Assembly (NCBI GenBank): GCA_964017235.1 | Contig: OZ024931.1 | Location: forward strand, 137,518,033 to 137,582,032 | From: Sabellastarte sp. h YS-2021 | Taxonomy: Eukaryota; Annelida; Polychaeta; Sabellida; Sabellidae | DNA length: 64,000 bases | Reading direction: 5' to 3' | Shown: piece by piece, positions 23,641 through 36,066 of the stretch | Position numbering within the stretch: the first letter of the stretch is position 1 | Layout of the letters: each line of letters opens with the position of its first letter | Notes under the pieces: generated by a model | What the model was told of the DNA's origin: nothing | Database searches by the model: none | Seen by the model: the letters and a program-made list of their open reading frames with translations, nothing else | Position numbers and translations under genes: made by a program

Positions 23641-24557
23641 TACCTACAGTTTAGTTCCCAATAAATGTATAATATTGTATTGCAGTGTATTAAAGGTTTT
23701 TTTTGTTCTGTGATGTTTAAATTCTTAAAAAAGTTTGTCACCTAATCTTCTGGTAGGTGTTCCTCTGAAGGTATTCAATTCTGCTCTCTTTCTAATCCTC
23801 ACGATAGGCAGAAAAAGGTGAAAGGGTACTCTGGTCTGACACCAGATAACTGGATAGACCTAGATAACTTATCTTTTTAATGGTTTGTTGGGACAGTTTA
23901 TTAATGCAAGGATTAAGAATATTAATTGGTAAATTTAATTAGTAAATGACAAAGGATTCCCACGCTTCTATAACTGCAGGTTCACCTTACTTTGAACATT
24001 AGATACCGCCAATCCCGCCAGAAATTTTCCTAGGAAATCTGAGGTTGATTTTCCCGTGGCAGGATATTTTCATAAATTATAATAAATGTATATGTTATGT
24101 TCTTTAATTATCCACCACTTTATTTCAAGTATATTTGCACAATTAATGCACAAAAACAGCTTGGGAAATAATTCATAGTTGAAAGTTAACTCAGTATTAT
24201 ACATTTCAATATTTAACTTCAGACATTTCTGACTCGATTTCTATACTATAAGCACAATGAAAAAAATTGTGAAATTATTTTTATAATGTTGAATATGTGA
24301 TAGTTCTAGCTGAAATTATTGATGCTCAAATATAGGAGTGTGTTATTGTAATCAGTTTGTTCTTTCATTCTGCACGTCTGTAAGCACATCTTGCCTTACA
24401 TTTCAAATTTGATGGGAAGATAAATTGGTAATTTGGTAAACTTTGAGTGAAAAATAAGGTCAGGATACAGTTTATCTTATTGTTAATTAAGAATCTATAG
24501 AAAAAACTGTCTCTAGGCATGAAAAAAATGGCAAGTAAAAGTATGGTTTTTGCTGAA
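23641..24557. other. No recognised feature
   Basis: AT-rich noncoding sequence between the LINE and the Harbinger element. No repeat ends, exons or RNA genes are seen. Confidence 0.5.
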
Positions 24558-26219
24558 GGGGATGTTTTACTGGAGCCAATCCTTCAACCGACCCTATGAC
24601 TCTAGGGTTGGTTGCAAAAGTCCTAAGGTCGATTGAAAAGGGCATGAAAATCCTGAGTTGGTTGTGAACTTCACTACAGGACAGTATAGGCTACAGACAG
24701 TGCATAATAACCTTCCCGAGAAGATGTAGGGTTGGGGACATTGTTTACATGACCAGTCGTAGAAGTACTACAACAAGCCTTAAACTCCTTACCGACAAGC
24801 CGCAAAGTAAGCAGACAACCCAGAAAGACAAACAGAGAGGCCGGGAACATGTTCCGAACTGTAGTGACAGGACTGATTAATTTTTCTATGGGTTGGTAAC
24901 TAAAGTTGGCATTCAGAATCTGGATCCATATCACACTATATAAACCCCTGTAACCAGGGATCTGGCACTCATATCACACTTCAGAGATGACAGGAACACA
25001 CCAGGAAGAACTCTTTGAGAAGTTGAGGGTGCTTTTGTTTTTATTGAGGTGAATATGTTATTACTTTTCATCATTACAAGACACAGAAGACAGCAAAACC
25101 CAGCACCTGCCCAGCCAGAATCACCACCACAGCCACAACCATGCAGAAGGGGGAGAAAGCCACAGAATCCATGGGTTATGCCCTGGATACTGCAGAGGGA
25201 GGAAATTGGATGCTACAGAACACTCTTGGACGAGCTAACCACAACTGATATACCAGGCTACAGGAATTTCACCAGGATGGAACCAGCCTTCTTTGATTTA
25301 ATAGAGGAAAGAATTACCCCCAATGTCAGGAAGTCAGAAAGCAACTTCAGGAAGCCAATATAAGTGGGACTGAAACTACTGTTACACTGAGACTCTTATC
25401 AACAGGAGAAAGCTACACTTCACTGCAGTACCAATGGAGGGTTGGAAATAACACCTGGCTGGACAGGAGGACCGAATTTAAGAAGACTGAGGGGAGAAGG
25501 AAGCTTTCATCATAAAGCTATCAGTCATTTTAAGTACTACCCAGAAGTTCAGAAGAACTATTGCTGAAAAAGTGTTGCCAAAATTAAGATTCAAAACAAA
25601 GTTCTCCAATTTCTAAGTCTCACATCTAAACGTATATGAAAAAGAAATATTCCCCAGACAAATACATTTCCTAGATAGAAAAGAAAGAAAAAAATATTGA
25701 AAGAAAAACTACCTCTTAAAATATTATAAAAAGCAAATATATATATATATAAAACAACGAAAAAAATATAAAAATAAAGAAATAAAAAATATACCTAAAT
25801 AATTAAATAAATAAAAAAGAACTTTAAAAAGATATTTCCTCTAAAAACAGTTTCTTTGCAAAATCCCCTAGAATAATTGGCTAAAATCGTTTCAATATGG
25901 TTTATCTAGTTCGAGCAACAGTATTTTAATGTATATTTTCCCGTACAGTCTGTTTGTCATCAAGTACAGCTGGGATCACCACAATTAGGACAAACCAGAT
26001 ACTTGATACTGACAGGCCTAATTCATTAACCGACAAGCCAGGAAGTATAGCCGACAGGCCCTAAAGTTAACTGACAAGCCTATTGCTTGGTGGATGAAAT
26101 TAGGGTCAGAAACAGTCATAGAAATATCTACAACCAAGCCTAAGCGACCATGTAAACAATGATCTCTACCCTGAAATGATACCTAATTACAGGCCGGTTG
26201 GCTCCAGTGGAACGGCCAC
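24558..26219 (+). mobile_element. PIF/Harbinger DNA transposon, shortened copy with terminal inverted repeats
   Basis: The left end has GTTTTACTGGAGCCAA (24,564-24,579) and the right end, reversed, has GTTCCACTGGAGCCAA, giving imperfect inverted ends. An inner pair, CATTGTTTACATG, lies near 24,740 and 26,150 in inverted orientation, and CGACAAGCC repeats near both ends. Between them lies a fragment of a HARBI1-like transposase. At 1.66 kb the element is shorter than an autonomous Harbinger. The expected 3-bp target duplication cannot be assigned with confidence. A TA-rich, low-complexity stretch at 25,660-25,830 fills part of it. Confidence 0.7.
25049..25480 (+). pseudogene. Harbinger transposase N-terminal remnant
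   Basis: An open stretch of 104 codons contains a Pro/Gln-rich start, a basic RRGRK patch, a WILQREEIGCYRTLLDEL block, a YRNFTRMEPAFFDLIEERI block and a NVRKSESNFRKPI block, which follow the order of the N-terminal region of HARBI1-type transposases. After a stop at about 25,362 a second frame gives LRLLSTGESYTSLQYQWRVG (near 25,390-25,450), the next block of the family, so at least one frameshift is present. The DDE nuclease core is not seen, so the copy is a deletion derivative. Confidence 0.7.
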
Positions 26220-26714
26220 ATTACCTTTTGTAAAAATACCTGCCAATCATAAAAATCTGTACATAACATTCAAATGTCAAACAGTTGATTCTCAACCTAA
26301 TAATAGATTTTACAGGTTTTAGCACCCAGTGCTTTACTTGATCACCCAGTGGTCACCCAATGATCACCTTGTTGGCAAACCCAATGGAATTCCTTCTTTA
26401 AGTATAAATTGTTATAAATTGTTGTCATAATAATTACAGTTTGCTAGTATAAAATATCCAAATAGCATGTATTTATTTAATACACTAGGTTTTATATTAG
26501 TTGTCTTCACTAGCTTATTAAATATTCTCAAAAACAAAAGTTACAACTGCACATTTATAAAGATGACCCTTTGATACTCTCTTGCTGATAGTCATATCTC
26601 ATTGCACTAAAGAAATCTTAAATAAAAATACCCTATGTGAATATTCGGCAAATACAGGCCATATATAAAAGTTAACGAGTTCATAATTTTGACTTTCTAT
26701 TGTTATCATGACAA

Positions 26715-26865
26715 AGTGAAAATTGGTGTTTTGCATCCCATTCAACAGCCAAGGTCATATTGCTAAAGGTGCTCAATATTGCCACTTCTGGAACTGGAAC
26801 CCACACAGAGGTGACAGCCTGTGATTAGACGCAAAACTTGCCAACCACTAGACCAATAAGGACTC
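26715..26865 (-). mobile_element. tRNA-derived SINE
   Basis: On the minus strand: A-box-like GGTCTAGTGGTTGGCAAG, B-box-like GGGTTCCAGTTCC about 40 bp later, and a 3' domain ATATGACCTTGGCTGTTGAA that matches the 3' domain of the SINE at 47.63-47.85 kb (ATATAACCCTGGCTGTTGAA). The head resembles that of the SINE at 36.07 kb. No clear target duplication. Confidence 0.7.
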
Positions 26866-28212
26866 ATGTTATGTCACGAAAACCAGCACCAATGCAATCT
26901 GAGTGCTTCAATGGTAGATATCATTTGCTAATGGTCAAAAATCTTTGTGGTCCGTACCCAGATATATATTAGATTTTTTAAATACCTTGGGTATACTTGT
27001 AAAATTACCATGATGTTTCCTCAAATAAGTTCATTGCTCATGTATTACTGTTGTTGTGTAAAATATCCAGCGTTCTCTTGATGAGTAAGAATAGACATAT
27101 TAATATTATTTTATTACTCTTATTTATTCTGACAAAATAAAATGCTAGAATGAAAGAAAAATGTGTGGATGTTTTACAAGTTTTGTACATTATCTTGAAG
27201 CCAGCAGCCAAATGAAGTGATCAGGAGATATATGAAAGGCATTGCATATGTGCTTACATAGGTCTGTTTGTCATTTTTTTACATAAACCTTCATCAAATT
27301 TGTAGGGAATATTTATGACTATGACAGCATGTCTTTATAAAAATTTTGATGTCATTTGAAAAGAAATGGCCACCATGTCCGATTGTTAAAGAGCCTGTAG
27401 CACCAAATTTAACATACCACTTTGTATTTGTGCGTAAAGTACATGCCAACACAAACACATTAACACTGCTTCCAGTTACACAATGTCAATGTTTATGCCA
27501 ATATTTTAACTTTTATCACTCAAATTTCCCTCTCTCTTGGAAGAAAAACACAAGGCCAGAAATCCAAAGTTAGTGTGTACTATGTCACATGATTGCAGAG
27601 ATTTCCAGTTGCACAAAAACACACTGTAAAGACTATAGTACTTTTGTACTTATTTCCTGGTCAAATTATGTCTACTGGTGTTGAAAACTGTATACAATAA
27701 TTATGCACAGACTCAGAAGTTGGTACTAGTGAAAATAAATCACAGTATGATAACAGTAGCAATCAAAAAATAACATTGTGCTTTTATAAATCTAAACCCC
27801 TTTCTGTCTGATGATGACAGTATAACTAAAAATGAAGGTATGAATATAAATAATATCCGTGGTTCTTATGTCAGTAATATTTAGCCTACAAAAAATATTG
27901 AATTTAATGTAAACTCATTTCAAAAGTTAACAAGATAATTTTGATTCTCCCAATACACAAAGTCATAAGGGCTTATGATTTCAAACCTCGGTTTGCATAT
28001 GGCATTTTTTAAAATTGTATTGTTTAACTCAGTATAATATCTTTCCTGAATGTTTAGATAATAATAATTACTTAGATGGTGCCATTGCTATTTATAACAA
28101 GATGAACTCAGAGAGAGCAAAACGCTCAACTCCATGTGACCAGTCTCTTAAGTGATATAAAGTATTGTAGGGTAGACAATAAAATAAAACCAAACATGTT
28201 AGTTAATTTTTG
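26866..28212. other. No recognised gene
   Basis: AT-rich sequence with chance frames only (for example 27,346-27,573, +). It contains a TGGCCACCATGTC block like those at 34.5-34.95 kb, so part of it may be an old copy of the same dispersed repeat. Confidence 0.4.
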
Positions 28213-28345
28213 AAGAAATATCAAGTAGAAATCCATATTCATCAAAAATACATTAAAATGGGACCTCTAAAAATTCTTGAGCTTTTGTATCCAAAATAAG
28301 ATCCAGATCTTTTTAGTAACTTCTTCCTTTGGCCAGGTCCTACCC
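28213..28345 (-). repeat. Dispersed repeat, inverted partner of 42,862-43,010
   Basis: Reversed, it reads AAAGATCTGGATC, then TGGATACAAAA, then GGTCCCATTTTAATGTATTTT, then TTTCTACTT and ATTTCTTCAAA. The same blocks occur in the same order at 42,862-43,010 on the plus strand. No coding content; family unknown. Confidence 0.6.
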
Positions 28346-28368
28346 ACAAAAAATTTTTTATAAAGATC

Positions 28369-28503
28369 AGGGCAGGGATTCACAAAGATTCTTAAGTAAA
28401 AATTCTTACATAAGTAAACAACATTTATGGTTAAAAGACAACCACAAATGTTGTACTTAAGAAAGAATTCTTACTTAACAATCTTTATAAATCCTGGCCC
28501 TGT
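28369..28503. mobile_element. Fold-back MITE, 135 bp
   Basis: The left arm from CAGGGCAGGGATT through AAAGATTCTTAAGTAA is mirrored by the right arm TTACTTAACAATCTTT to AATCCTGGCCCTG. Arms of about 35 bp with a few mismatches surround a core that also has some inverted symmetry. A non-autonomous DNA transposon of unknown superfamily; no sure target duplication. Confidence 0.7.
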
Positions 28504-30215
28504 AAAATATAGCTTAAAGGTCACTGAAAATCACTCATGGTAATTTTTTTGTGATGGACTGTCAAAGAATTGAAAGAAAAAAGGAGAAAATAAAAATAGA
28601 AATAATAATTAATAAATATGATGAATATACCTCCTCTGCTTTATTATATTTGTGTCAATTACAAGACATAAAATGAAAAGAAACATTTTTACTTAAATAG
28701 AGTAAGTATCGCAAGGTAGGTTTGTGACCTCACAATGAGAATTGCATTGTGACATCATTAAGTATAATGACATCAGAAAGCAAAATATTTATTTTTACGT
28801 ATGTGATGAAGAGAAGCACTTTCACTGTGCATTCCCAATTAAAAATAAGGAAAACTCTGACTTTAATTTTTAAACAAATTACACCAGATTTGGAAGAATC
28901 AATCAATCAATCAGCATTCCTGACATCAAAATTCAAGTCATGGCTAGGTGTGTTTTAGCTGAACTACCACAGTTGACTTGATAAAAAGAAAAATAGTATT
29001 AGGTAAACAAAAAAGAGCCGGTAATTATAATTCTTTAAAGTAATCTAACATCTGGACCTCCAATTTGATGTTGTTGTTGAAGTTTCTGAGGAATATTCTG
29101 CCATAATGTAAATTCTGAATGAATCTGATTCATAATACATGTTAACAATCTTTTGAATACTGTCAATTTAAGTCTCATCAACAAAGTTATGAATTCTGTC
29201 TAAATTCTGTTGACTGAACTTGATATTCTTCTGAAACCACTGCAATACCAGGAATTGAGATTCTGTCAAAAGAATTTCAAATTCTGTCACAAGAATTTAA
29301 GTTCTGTCATGACATTTTCATGTGATATATAAATGTGTGCATTATCAAATTCATAGAAGTTGATATTCTTGTAATTACAACATTTATGAAGAATTGTTTA
29401 TAAAACTGATACACATAATCAAATATTGAAACATGTTATTATTGATTATATTTAAGTGGGATTTCAAATTAAAAGCCATGTACACACTTTAATCTAAGTA
29501 TTATTTATTTAATAAATTAATAATATCAAGTTACTTCTGGAATATTTCATGTCCAGTGTCACTATTTTTTTTTCAAAAAACACAAATTATACACCAAACT
29601 TTTATTGTATGTTTGTATTTGTTTTTTTTTTCTTGCAGATGGGTTTCCTATTTTTAAAAGGTGCAAGATATACTATATTTGAGTAATTATTGGTCATTTA
29701 CTCAAGTAGAATAACTTTTTATGAAAATTAAAACTATTTTTGCGCACCTGACAAAAAATTTACTGTACAGTTATAGTGCAATATTACTAGGATATACAGT
29801 GGCTCTGAGAACGCAATCCATTTTCATACATCACAGCATTCTGCTAACATGGCTGTTTATATTTGGAAAGCTGTGAGGAGGGAACTGCAAAAAAGTGAAA
29901 TATATCCCTTAGCAGTTTTCAAAATGTTGTATGTAGGTGCCCTGTTTATATGTTTTTAACTGGTTGTGTTTAGTTGTGTTGAGGATGCTACAGGCTCTTT
30001 AAAGAAAGCATTAACATGTTTGAAACTTGAACTATTGTGGCTAGCTTAATCAAATTTACGCACAATATATTTAGCATGATAGCAATTTTGACCTAGTTTC
30101 AAAATCACAATGGTCATCATATCATAACTTTAACTTGAAATAGGGTTATCCTATTTAAAAGGCCTCTCAACCTTACCACTTCTCTGAAGGGATCAGAATA
30201 TGAAGACAACTTATA
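28504..30215. other. No recognised gene
   Basis: AT-rich sequence. A GAATCAATCAATCAATCAG run at 28,896-28,914 may be an orphan TGAT-type LINE tail. A TTCTGTCA-rich patch at 29,170-29,310 is internally repetitive. Otherwise nothing is seen. Confidence 0.45.
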
Positions 30216-30219
30216 GTAG

Positions 30220-33200
30220 TGTAGTGGGGCAGGCCCCCACCCTGGTATAAACCCCTTAAGAGGGTCTGGCCCCCAGCCCCATCACTGTGTTCCCATAGAC
30301 CCACAGATCCACCCTGCATGGATGCCTTATGGACAGGGACCTATTTTTACCACCATAAACCTACATAGAGGGGTGAGTTTTACCACCTACCACCCACCCT
30401 GAAACCACTGGGGTGACACGTCCCACAACCAGAGGGTTACAGCCCCTGTCAGGAAAAGAGGCCTATGGCACCCCAGCACTCTCCAGACCGAATATGCCCC
30501 ACTCTCGAGCGACCCAAAGGTGCATCACCACTTATGTACTTCGGAGGCCGCCTCCGTGCTCACCCACCAACTGTATAGATTTGAACCCGTGACCCCTCAG
30601 CATGTTCCCATCAGTCCAACCAAATTAATCCTAAATGGGAGAGTGGACATGTCCTTGTTTTTTTCTGAACCGTGAAAAACATCCAACCAACATTTCAATT
30701 TACTTATGCTGCCACCTGGTCATTATTGAGGTACACTTACCTATAGAATTTCCTTATGCCGTCAGCAGGTTATTTTAAGGCTGACCAACCTATAGAATTG
30801 CTTTGAACTCTTGGTATTGTGCCCTAAACTGTAGAGTACGGGAACTTGAATAAGATGACCTATTGTGATCTGAGTGATTTAGGTATCAAGAATCTCAAGA
30901 TGTTACTCATTTCAACTTTAAAGTACTAGTGAAGCAAGTTACTCATTTCAACCTTAAAGACTTTAACTAAGATGACCAAAAATTGAAAAGTGTCACTTCT
31001 CAAGTAAAGATGTGGACTACAGTATTATGAGGTCTGAAACTCTCAGTTAGGTGCTTGTAACTGGTGTCAATATGACCATTGTTCTGTGGATTTTGCCATG
31101 AACTGTCACAATATGACCATTTATCATCAATCAACGTAATATAACTATGAGGTATGATGTCCGATCGAGGCAAGTTATGAGTCCAGTTCCTGCTTGGTTC
31201 TGCAAAGGTCCCATGTTATAAGATGAACAAGACCAAACCTCAAAATGTGAAGTCAAAGTTCACACCCTAATACAAGTCCACTTAAAGTGAACAAAGTAAA
31301 AACAAAAGTATTGAAATTCATGATATATATTGACAAAAAATATAAGAACAAGGTAAAATATGTGTAAAACAGAATATTGACAAGGGAAGGACTAGAATCA
31401 AAAAGTTATTTAATTTTGAGAAAGTGTTGATGTATTAAATTTTATGAAGGGAAAACTCATTTGAATACAAGTATGGGGCTAAAAATTATTTGGGAAATTA
31501 AGATATATGGAGACTAGAGAAAGGTTAAATTTAGTTAAGAACCAGAACCCAAATAATTAAATTTGGACTGCACACTACAGAAAGGCTAAATTTAGTTAGG
31601 GACTACAACCCAAATAATTAAATTTACAATAGACTTAAGAAAGAATAGAATTTTTAAGGATCAAAAACCAAATAATCCAATTTGCAAGGGACTTAAGAAA
31701 GATTAAATTTTGTTAATATCAAAAACCAAATAATAGAATTTACAATAGTCTCTAGAAAGGCTACTATATCAAGCAACAGAATTAAAAGAGTATTTACAAA
31801 TTAGCATCAAGTTAACAGGGATAATAAATTTTAATAATTAACAAACAAAAAATGGTACTCCAATACCTGCAACGCCAAGTTGAGGAACAACACACCACAT
31901 TTAAATAGCCACAACAAAAATGCAAGGTGCACACAATACCCACAGATTTAAATGCAACAACACATGGCACACCAAACCAATATCAAATACAGGCAAAAAA
32001 ACAAAGATAGTAAAATTACTAAGGGTGTACGTTATAAAATGGAAATTACAGAGCCAAAGCAAGGATAATAATTTTGAAAAGAAAAATGTAATGACAGTTG
32101 AATATTATAATCATAGCAGGCTTAAATGAAAGTGCTCTGATAGGCTAACTTTGGGGACAACTTGCTGTCACTTTAAATTAAGGAATAATTTTAAAGAAAG
32201 GTATAAAATAATGACAGCAATCCAGATTTGAACCAAAGGATTATAAAATATGAATTGCAGCATAAAGTAATTAAATGTAGGGCCTAGAGCCAGGCTATGA
32301 ATATTGAATAAAATAAATAACAAACAATAACAATTAACCATAAAACACAAAAGGTAATATTGGAATTTTGAATTAATTTATTTATGATACTTTATTGAAA
32401 AAGCAAGGAACCACTGGGAGGGCTAATGTTGCACAAGTTGCATAGGGAAATAAAAAAAAAGCAATTTGACAGCAAGCTGTGGAGCAGTGGAATTGGAAGA
32501 GGAGAGGTTTCACAAAAGAACTAATGAAAATGCACACAGCAGAAATGCAATTAACCAAGCGCATCAAATTTATAAAAGGGGTGCATTAATTATATAAATA
32601 TATAAAAACACGCAAAACTTAGCTATTTATATTATACAAAATTCCAGATTTTGGTGGCTGAAAAATACATGACACAGATTTTAGCACCAGAGAGTTACTC
32701 TTATAAAATTTTCACAAGCAAATAATTAAAATTAAACTGTTTAGAATATTTTAGAAACCAAAAAATTGTCTCTATTTTTTCTTGAAAAACATGAAATTGT
32801 CTTTACAAGCATTTAGACATTTACAGTTAAGATTAGCTTTGAGCTTTTGTCAGAAAAAAGACAAAAATGCAGTAATCCACTTAATGGCAAAAATTACCAC
32901 AATTAAATGAAATGTATACCTTTTCGAATTTGCGATAGTTTACAAATTTCAAATTTATGTTTGTAATAAACCTAGATAATCAATTTAATTTTCCTTGAAA
33001 ATGTTACAGTTACAGACACATGTCAGCCATAAACGAAATACACAGAAAAATGTGTACAGGTTAACCCAAAAATCCAACTCATTAACCTAATATTTCTCCC
33101 ATACCATACCAAAGGGGCCCTGCACTCTGTCCTGAACCCTGGAATCCCCATACCTGGGAGGGGGCCTCCCAGGAAGTGTCTGGAAACCAGGCCCTCCCTG

Positions 33201-34263
33201 AGAGTGCTCCACCTCTACCCAAGGCAGAGGACAGAACAGAATCGACAAAGTGGTTTATGAACCCAATACTGACTAACATTTGGGTAGATGCATTCACCTC
33301 TTGGAGTCACAACCAAGATTTGGGATCCACTAGATGACACCTGCTCTAACTAATTAGATGCATTTACCCCCTGATTGTTAATCTGAACAGTGGGATGGAA
33401 ACCCATGAAGCCAGATACATCACAAATATGTGACAGTACCTGTCCTTCCCCCTCTCCAACATGAAATGAATGAGGATTATTGCCCAGGAAGATGAATGGA
33501 TTTGAATGGTATAGCCATAATAAGGATGGCCAGCCTTAATTACAATATATTCCCCAAATTCCCTCTTATCTGTTCAAACATTACAGCTCAAGACCATTGG
33601 GTCAAAATTAGGAGTGTTATATATTAACATCAAATTTGACAAATTTACCCCCTGGGTCTCCCCTACCCCTCCAAATATGTTAATAAAATAAATTAAATAG
33701 AAACCATACCTTTGGATTTGAGTTTTTTCTAACAAAATTACTATCACCAAAAAGGCTTCTTCTATATCCAGTCAAGTCCAGAGCAGAAGAGGGTGATCCA
33801 AGCCAAACCCAAGCCAGCAGCATTTTTCCAAGCTTCCTTATCTGGGGCTGAAATTGGCTAGGATGCCTAAGGCAATGATCACCCCATGACCTGAGGAAGG
33901 GGATTGGGCAAGGGGGAAGCATTCCATATCTCCAGGCTTAACTATTTGGCGCAAAATCTATTTTAAAATACAATCCTGAATTACCTCACTTTGTTTACTT
34001 CCTGGATGAAGTACATGGGTGCCTTATAAAACCAAAGTGGGAATTTCCGGAAATTTCCTGCATTTCACACCTAATAATACTGCAAAACAGTATAAAATAA
34101 CTGGAAAAGTCACAAATTTTAGCCGAGAATTGACAGAAAAAGCTCATTAGAAATGGGAAATTCTGACTGAATACCGCTGATTAGTGACCAAACAACTAAG
34201 ACAAACAAAATAAACGGGGCACCTACAGAAGTAAAATAGAGGCAACGATCCCCAATCGTCACA
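30220..34263 (-). mobile_element. Candidate 4.0-kb LTR-type unit or long solo LTR, non-coding
   Basis: The unit starts TGTAGTGGGG and ends AATCGTCACA, and is flanked on both sides by GTAG (30,216-30,219 and 34,264-34,267). TG...CA ends with a 4-bp target duplication are typical of LTR retroelement integration, and on the minus strand a TGTGACG start is common for gypsy LTRs. Base composition changes at the left edge: the first 420 bp are markedly GC-rich. Inside are a minisatellite (31.5-31.75 kb), a GC-rich palindromic patch (CCTGGGAGGGGGCCTCCCAGG-like, near 33,155) and a TATAAG block on the minus strand near 34,025. No protein domain and no internal repeat of either end is seen. A minus-strand GGGTTCAAATC near 30,580 resembles a tRNA B box, so a SINE could also sit at the left end. 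Treated as a fossil. Confidence 0.4.
31490..31755. repeat. Minisatellite, about 58-61 bp, four copies
   Basis: AAATAATTAAATTT-type landmarks at 31,551, 31,612, 31,670 and 31,728 give spacings of 61, 58 and 58 bp. Each unit runs AGAAAG-TTAAATTT-GTTA...CAAAAACC. Copies have diverged by roughly a fifth, and a more degenerate unit may precede them. Confidence 0.75.
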
Positions 34264-34308
34264 GTAGATCATGATCTGGAATTCTTTTCCACGCATTAAA
34301 TTTATCCT

Positions 34309-35060
34309 TTGACCCCTGCTTCAAGGGCAAGTGGGGTCATTATACTAAAATGTCCTTATATCTCCCTTATAATTGCTTCAAGGGCTTCAGAATGTAAAAA
34401 TAGTCTTTCTATCATTGCCTGAAGGCTGGAATTGAGAGATTATGAAACGGCTTCTGTATGTGTGTGTTGTCTGTTCTTTTTATCATAAAATTTTATATCT
34501 CATTCATTTATTAAAATATCATCAATAAATTTGCAGAAAATATGTTATTATAAAAACATGGCCACCATAGCACATACTCTAAATTTCTTTTAAAAATTAA
34601 ATATTTGCAGTTATTTTCATCAGATTTTCACAAAATGTATTTGGCTAGTAAAACTTGTCTGTTAGTAATTTGGCCTAATTTTGAAAATAAAATGGCTAAC
34701 ATGTCAGATGTTCCCTTATCATTGTTCACAATTTGAAAACAATTTATATGAAAACATGGCCTGTTAAACTTTTGCAGCAAGTGTTTAATTTGACCTATGA
34801 CCCCCTTTTTGAACGTCAAGTGGAATCATCACACTATCGATGTATGATCCTCCTCCTATTATTGCTCCTGGGGCTTGGAAATATGAAAACAGTCAGTCAT
34901 GGCCTGCGACTCTTTTGAGTGAGTTTGAAAATAAAATGGACGCCATGTCATATGTTTAAGATCAAATAAGGATCATTGACTTAAAGAGGCCTAATATCTC
35001 CCTTTTATTGGCCCTCTGAGTTCGGAATATGAAACAAGTCATATACATTCCATTGAAACT
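34309..35060. repeat. Degenerate tandem repeat, about 245-bp spacing
   Basis: TTTGAAAATAAAATGG landmarks lie at 34,679 and 34,924 (245 bp apart), each followed by a GCCATGTCA-like block. A TGACCCC...CAAGTGG-TCAT block at 34,312 and 34,796 and an ATATCTCCC-TT block at 34,363 and 35,001 repeat between them. This CCATGTCA/TGACC type of repeat is common between mollusc genes (recalled). It ends just before the exon at 35,130. Confidence 0.55.
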
Positions 35061-35129
35061 GAAAAAAATAATTTGAACAATTAATGTGGTTTGCTTTGTA
35101 TATATACAAATTTTAGTCCAACTTAACAG

Positions 35130-35329
35130 TTCAACTACCTGCATGACAGCTCTGGAAGAGCAGTTGGCAAGCCAGGGGAACTTCAGGGGCGACTCTCAGC
35201 AAGCTTTAGCCTACAACCCTTTGTCATCAGACCATGACCAGATGCTTGTGCCGTCAAAATCAGTCCTACAGTATGACCAACACATTCAAGAGGAAGTAAA
35301 GAAAGAACTGGAAGAACTAAATAAATCAG
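35130..35329 (+). CDS. Probable host-gene exon, 200 nt
   Basis: The acceptor is CCAACTTAACAG (intron end at 35,129) and the donor is AATCAG|GTATGT, an excellent match. The 66 codons between have no stop in the chosen frame: STTCMTALEEQLASQG near the start, SDHDQMLVPSKSVLQYDQH in the middle and a charged EEVKKELEELNKS end that could form a short helix or coiled coil. Start phase 2, end phase 1. Codon use and peptide look coding, unlike the AT-rich surroundings. No family is recognised. It may be a constitutive exon of the same plus-strand gene as the repeated 84-nt exons at 6-9 kb; that link is inference from shared strand and similar acidic/Gln-rich content only. Confidence 0.6.
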
Positions 35330-36066
35330 GTATGTCAAAGTCTCAATGTGGGAATTTAAACAGTTATGTGAAATGATTGTAATTAGATTTGACTTTTATA
35401 GAGCTTTTAAAACAGTAGGGACATCAAAAATAAAACCATTACCAGAATGTTTGTTAGATTTATGAATAGAAGGTAGAATTTTGAATAACAAGAAATTACT
35501 ACCACTCTGACTGCGCTGGTTTTATAAAAACTGCTGTAGGAAGAAAAATGAAGCAAACTGCTTGCAAAAACTAGTGTAACAACTTTTTAAAAAACTGTGC
35601 TATGTTCAACAGGAAGCCAATAGAATTTCATACGAACAAGAACTATACTGGTGTATCTACTTGTGTTTGATACAATTCTGGATGCACTTTTTTGGATGCA
35701 CTGTAATTCATTTAGATTGAATCTGGAGGCACTCCTAAAAGTGGGTAGCATAACCCAACTGACTACTAACAAGAGCATTAGCGACAGGTGCAGAAGTATT
35801 ATGAGTAAGAAACCACATGACATGTCTGAAGTCATGGAATTGCACAAAATAACATTTGCAGAAATTCTGAACATGTCTGGACAAGGAAAAATCAAAATCA
35901 AACCACATGCCCAAATTCTTTACTGACTCAGAGAGGGCAGAGAGGAATACCCAATATATCAATTGGAAAAAATGCTTTCAATCTATTCCTCTCTCTTTTT
36001 AAACCAAAGATGATAAACTCAGTCTTGTTATGATTCAATTTTTGAGTTTACTAGTTTACATCTACT

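Noticed and set aside
29614-29662. Pyrimidine-rich acceptor followed by a short open stretch and a GT
   Set aside because: The implied exon would be about 22 nt; a T-run before TTGCAG is expected by chance in such AT-rich DNA.
27385-30004. Inverted pair sharing TTAAAGAGCCTGTAGCA
   Set aside because: Only 17 bp match and the flanks do not align, so no repeat can be defined.
33082-33297. GC-rich minus-strand frame of 71 codons
   Set aside because: It overlaps a palindromic GC-rich patch, has no splice context and resembles no protein.
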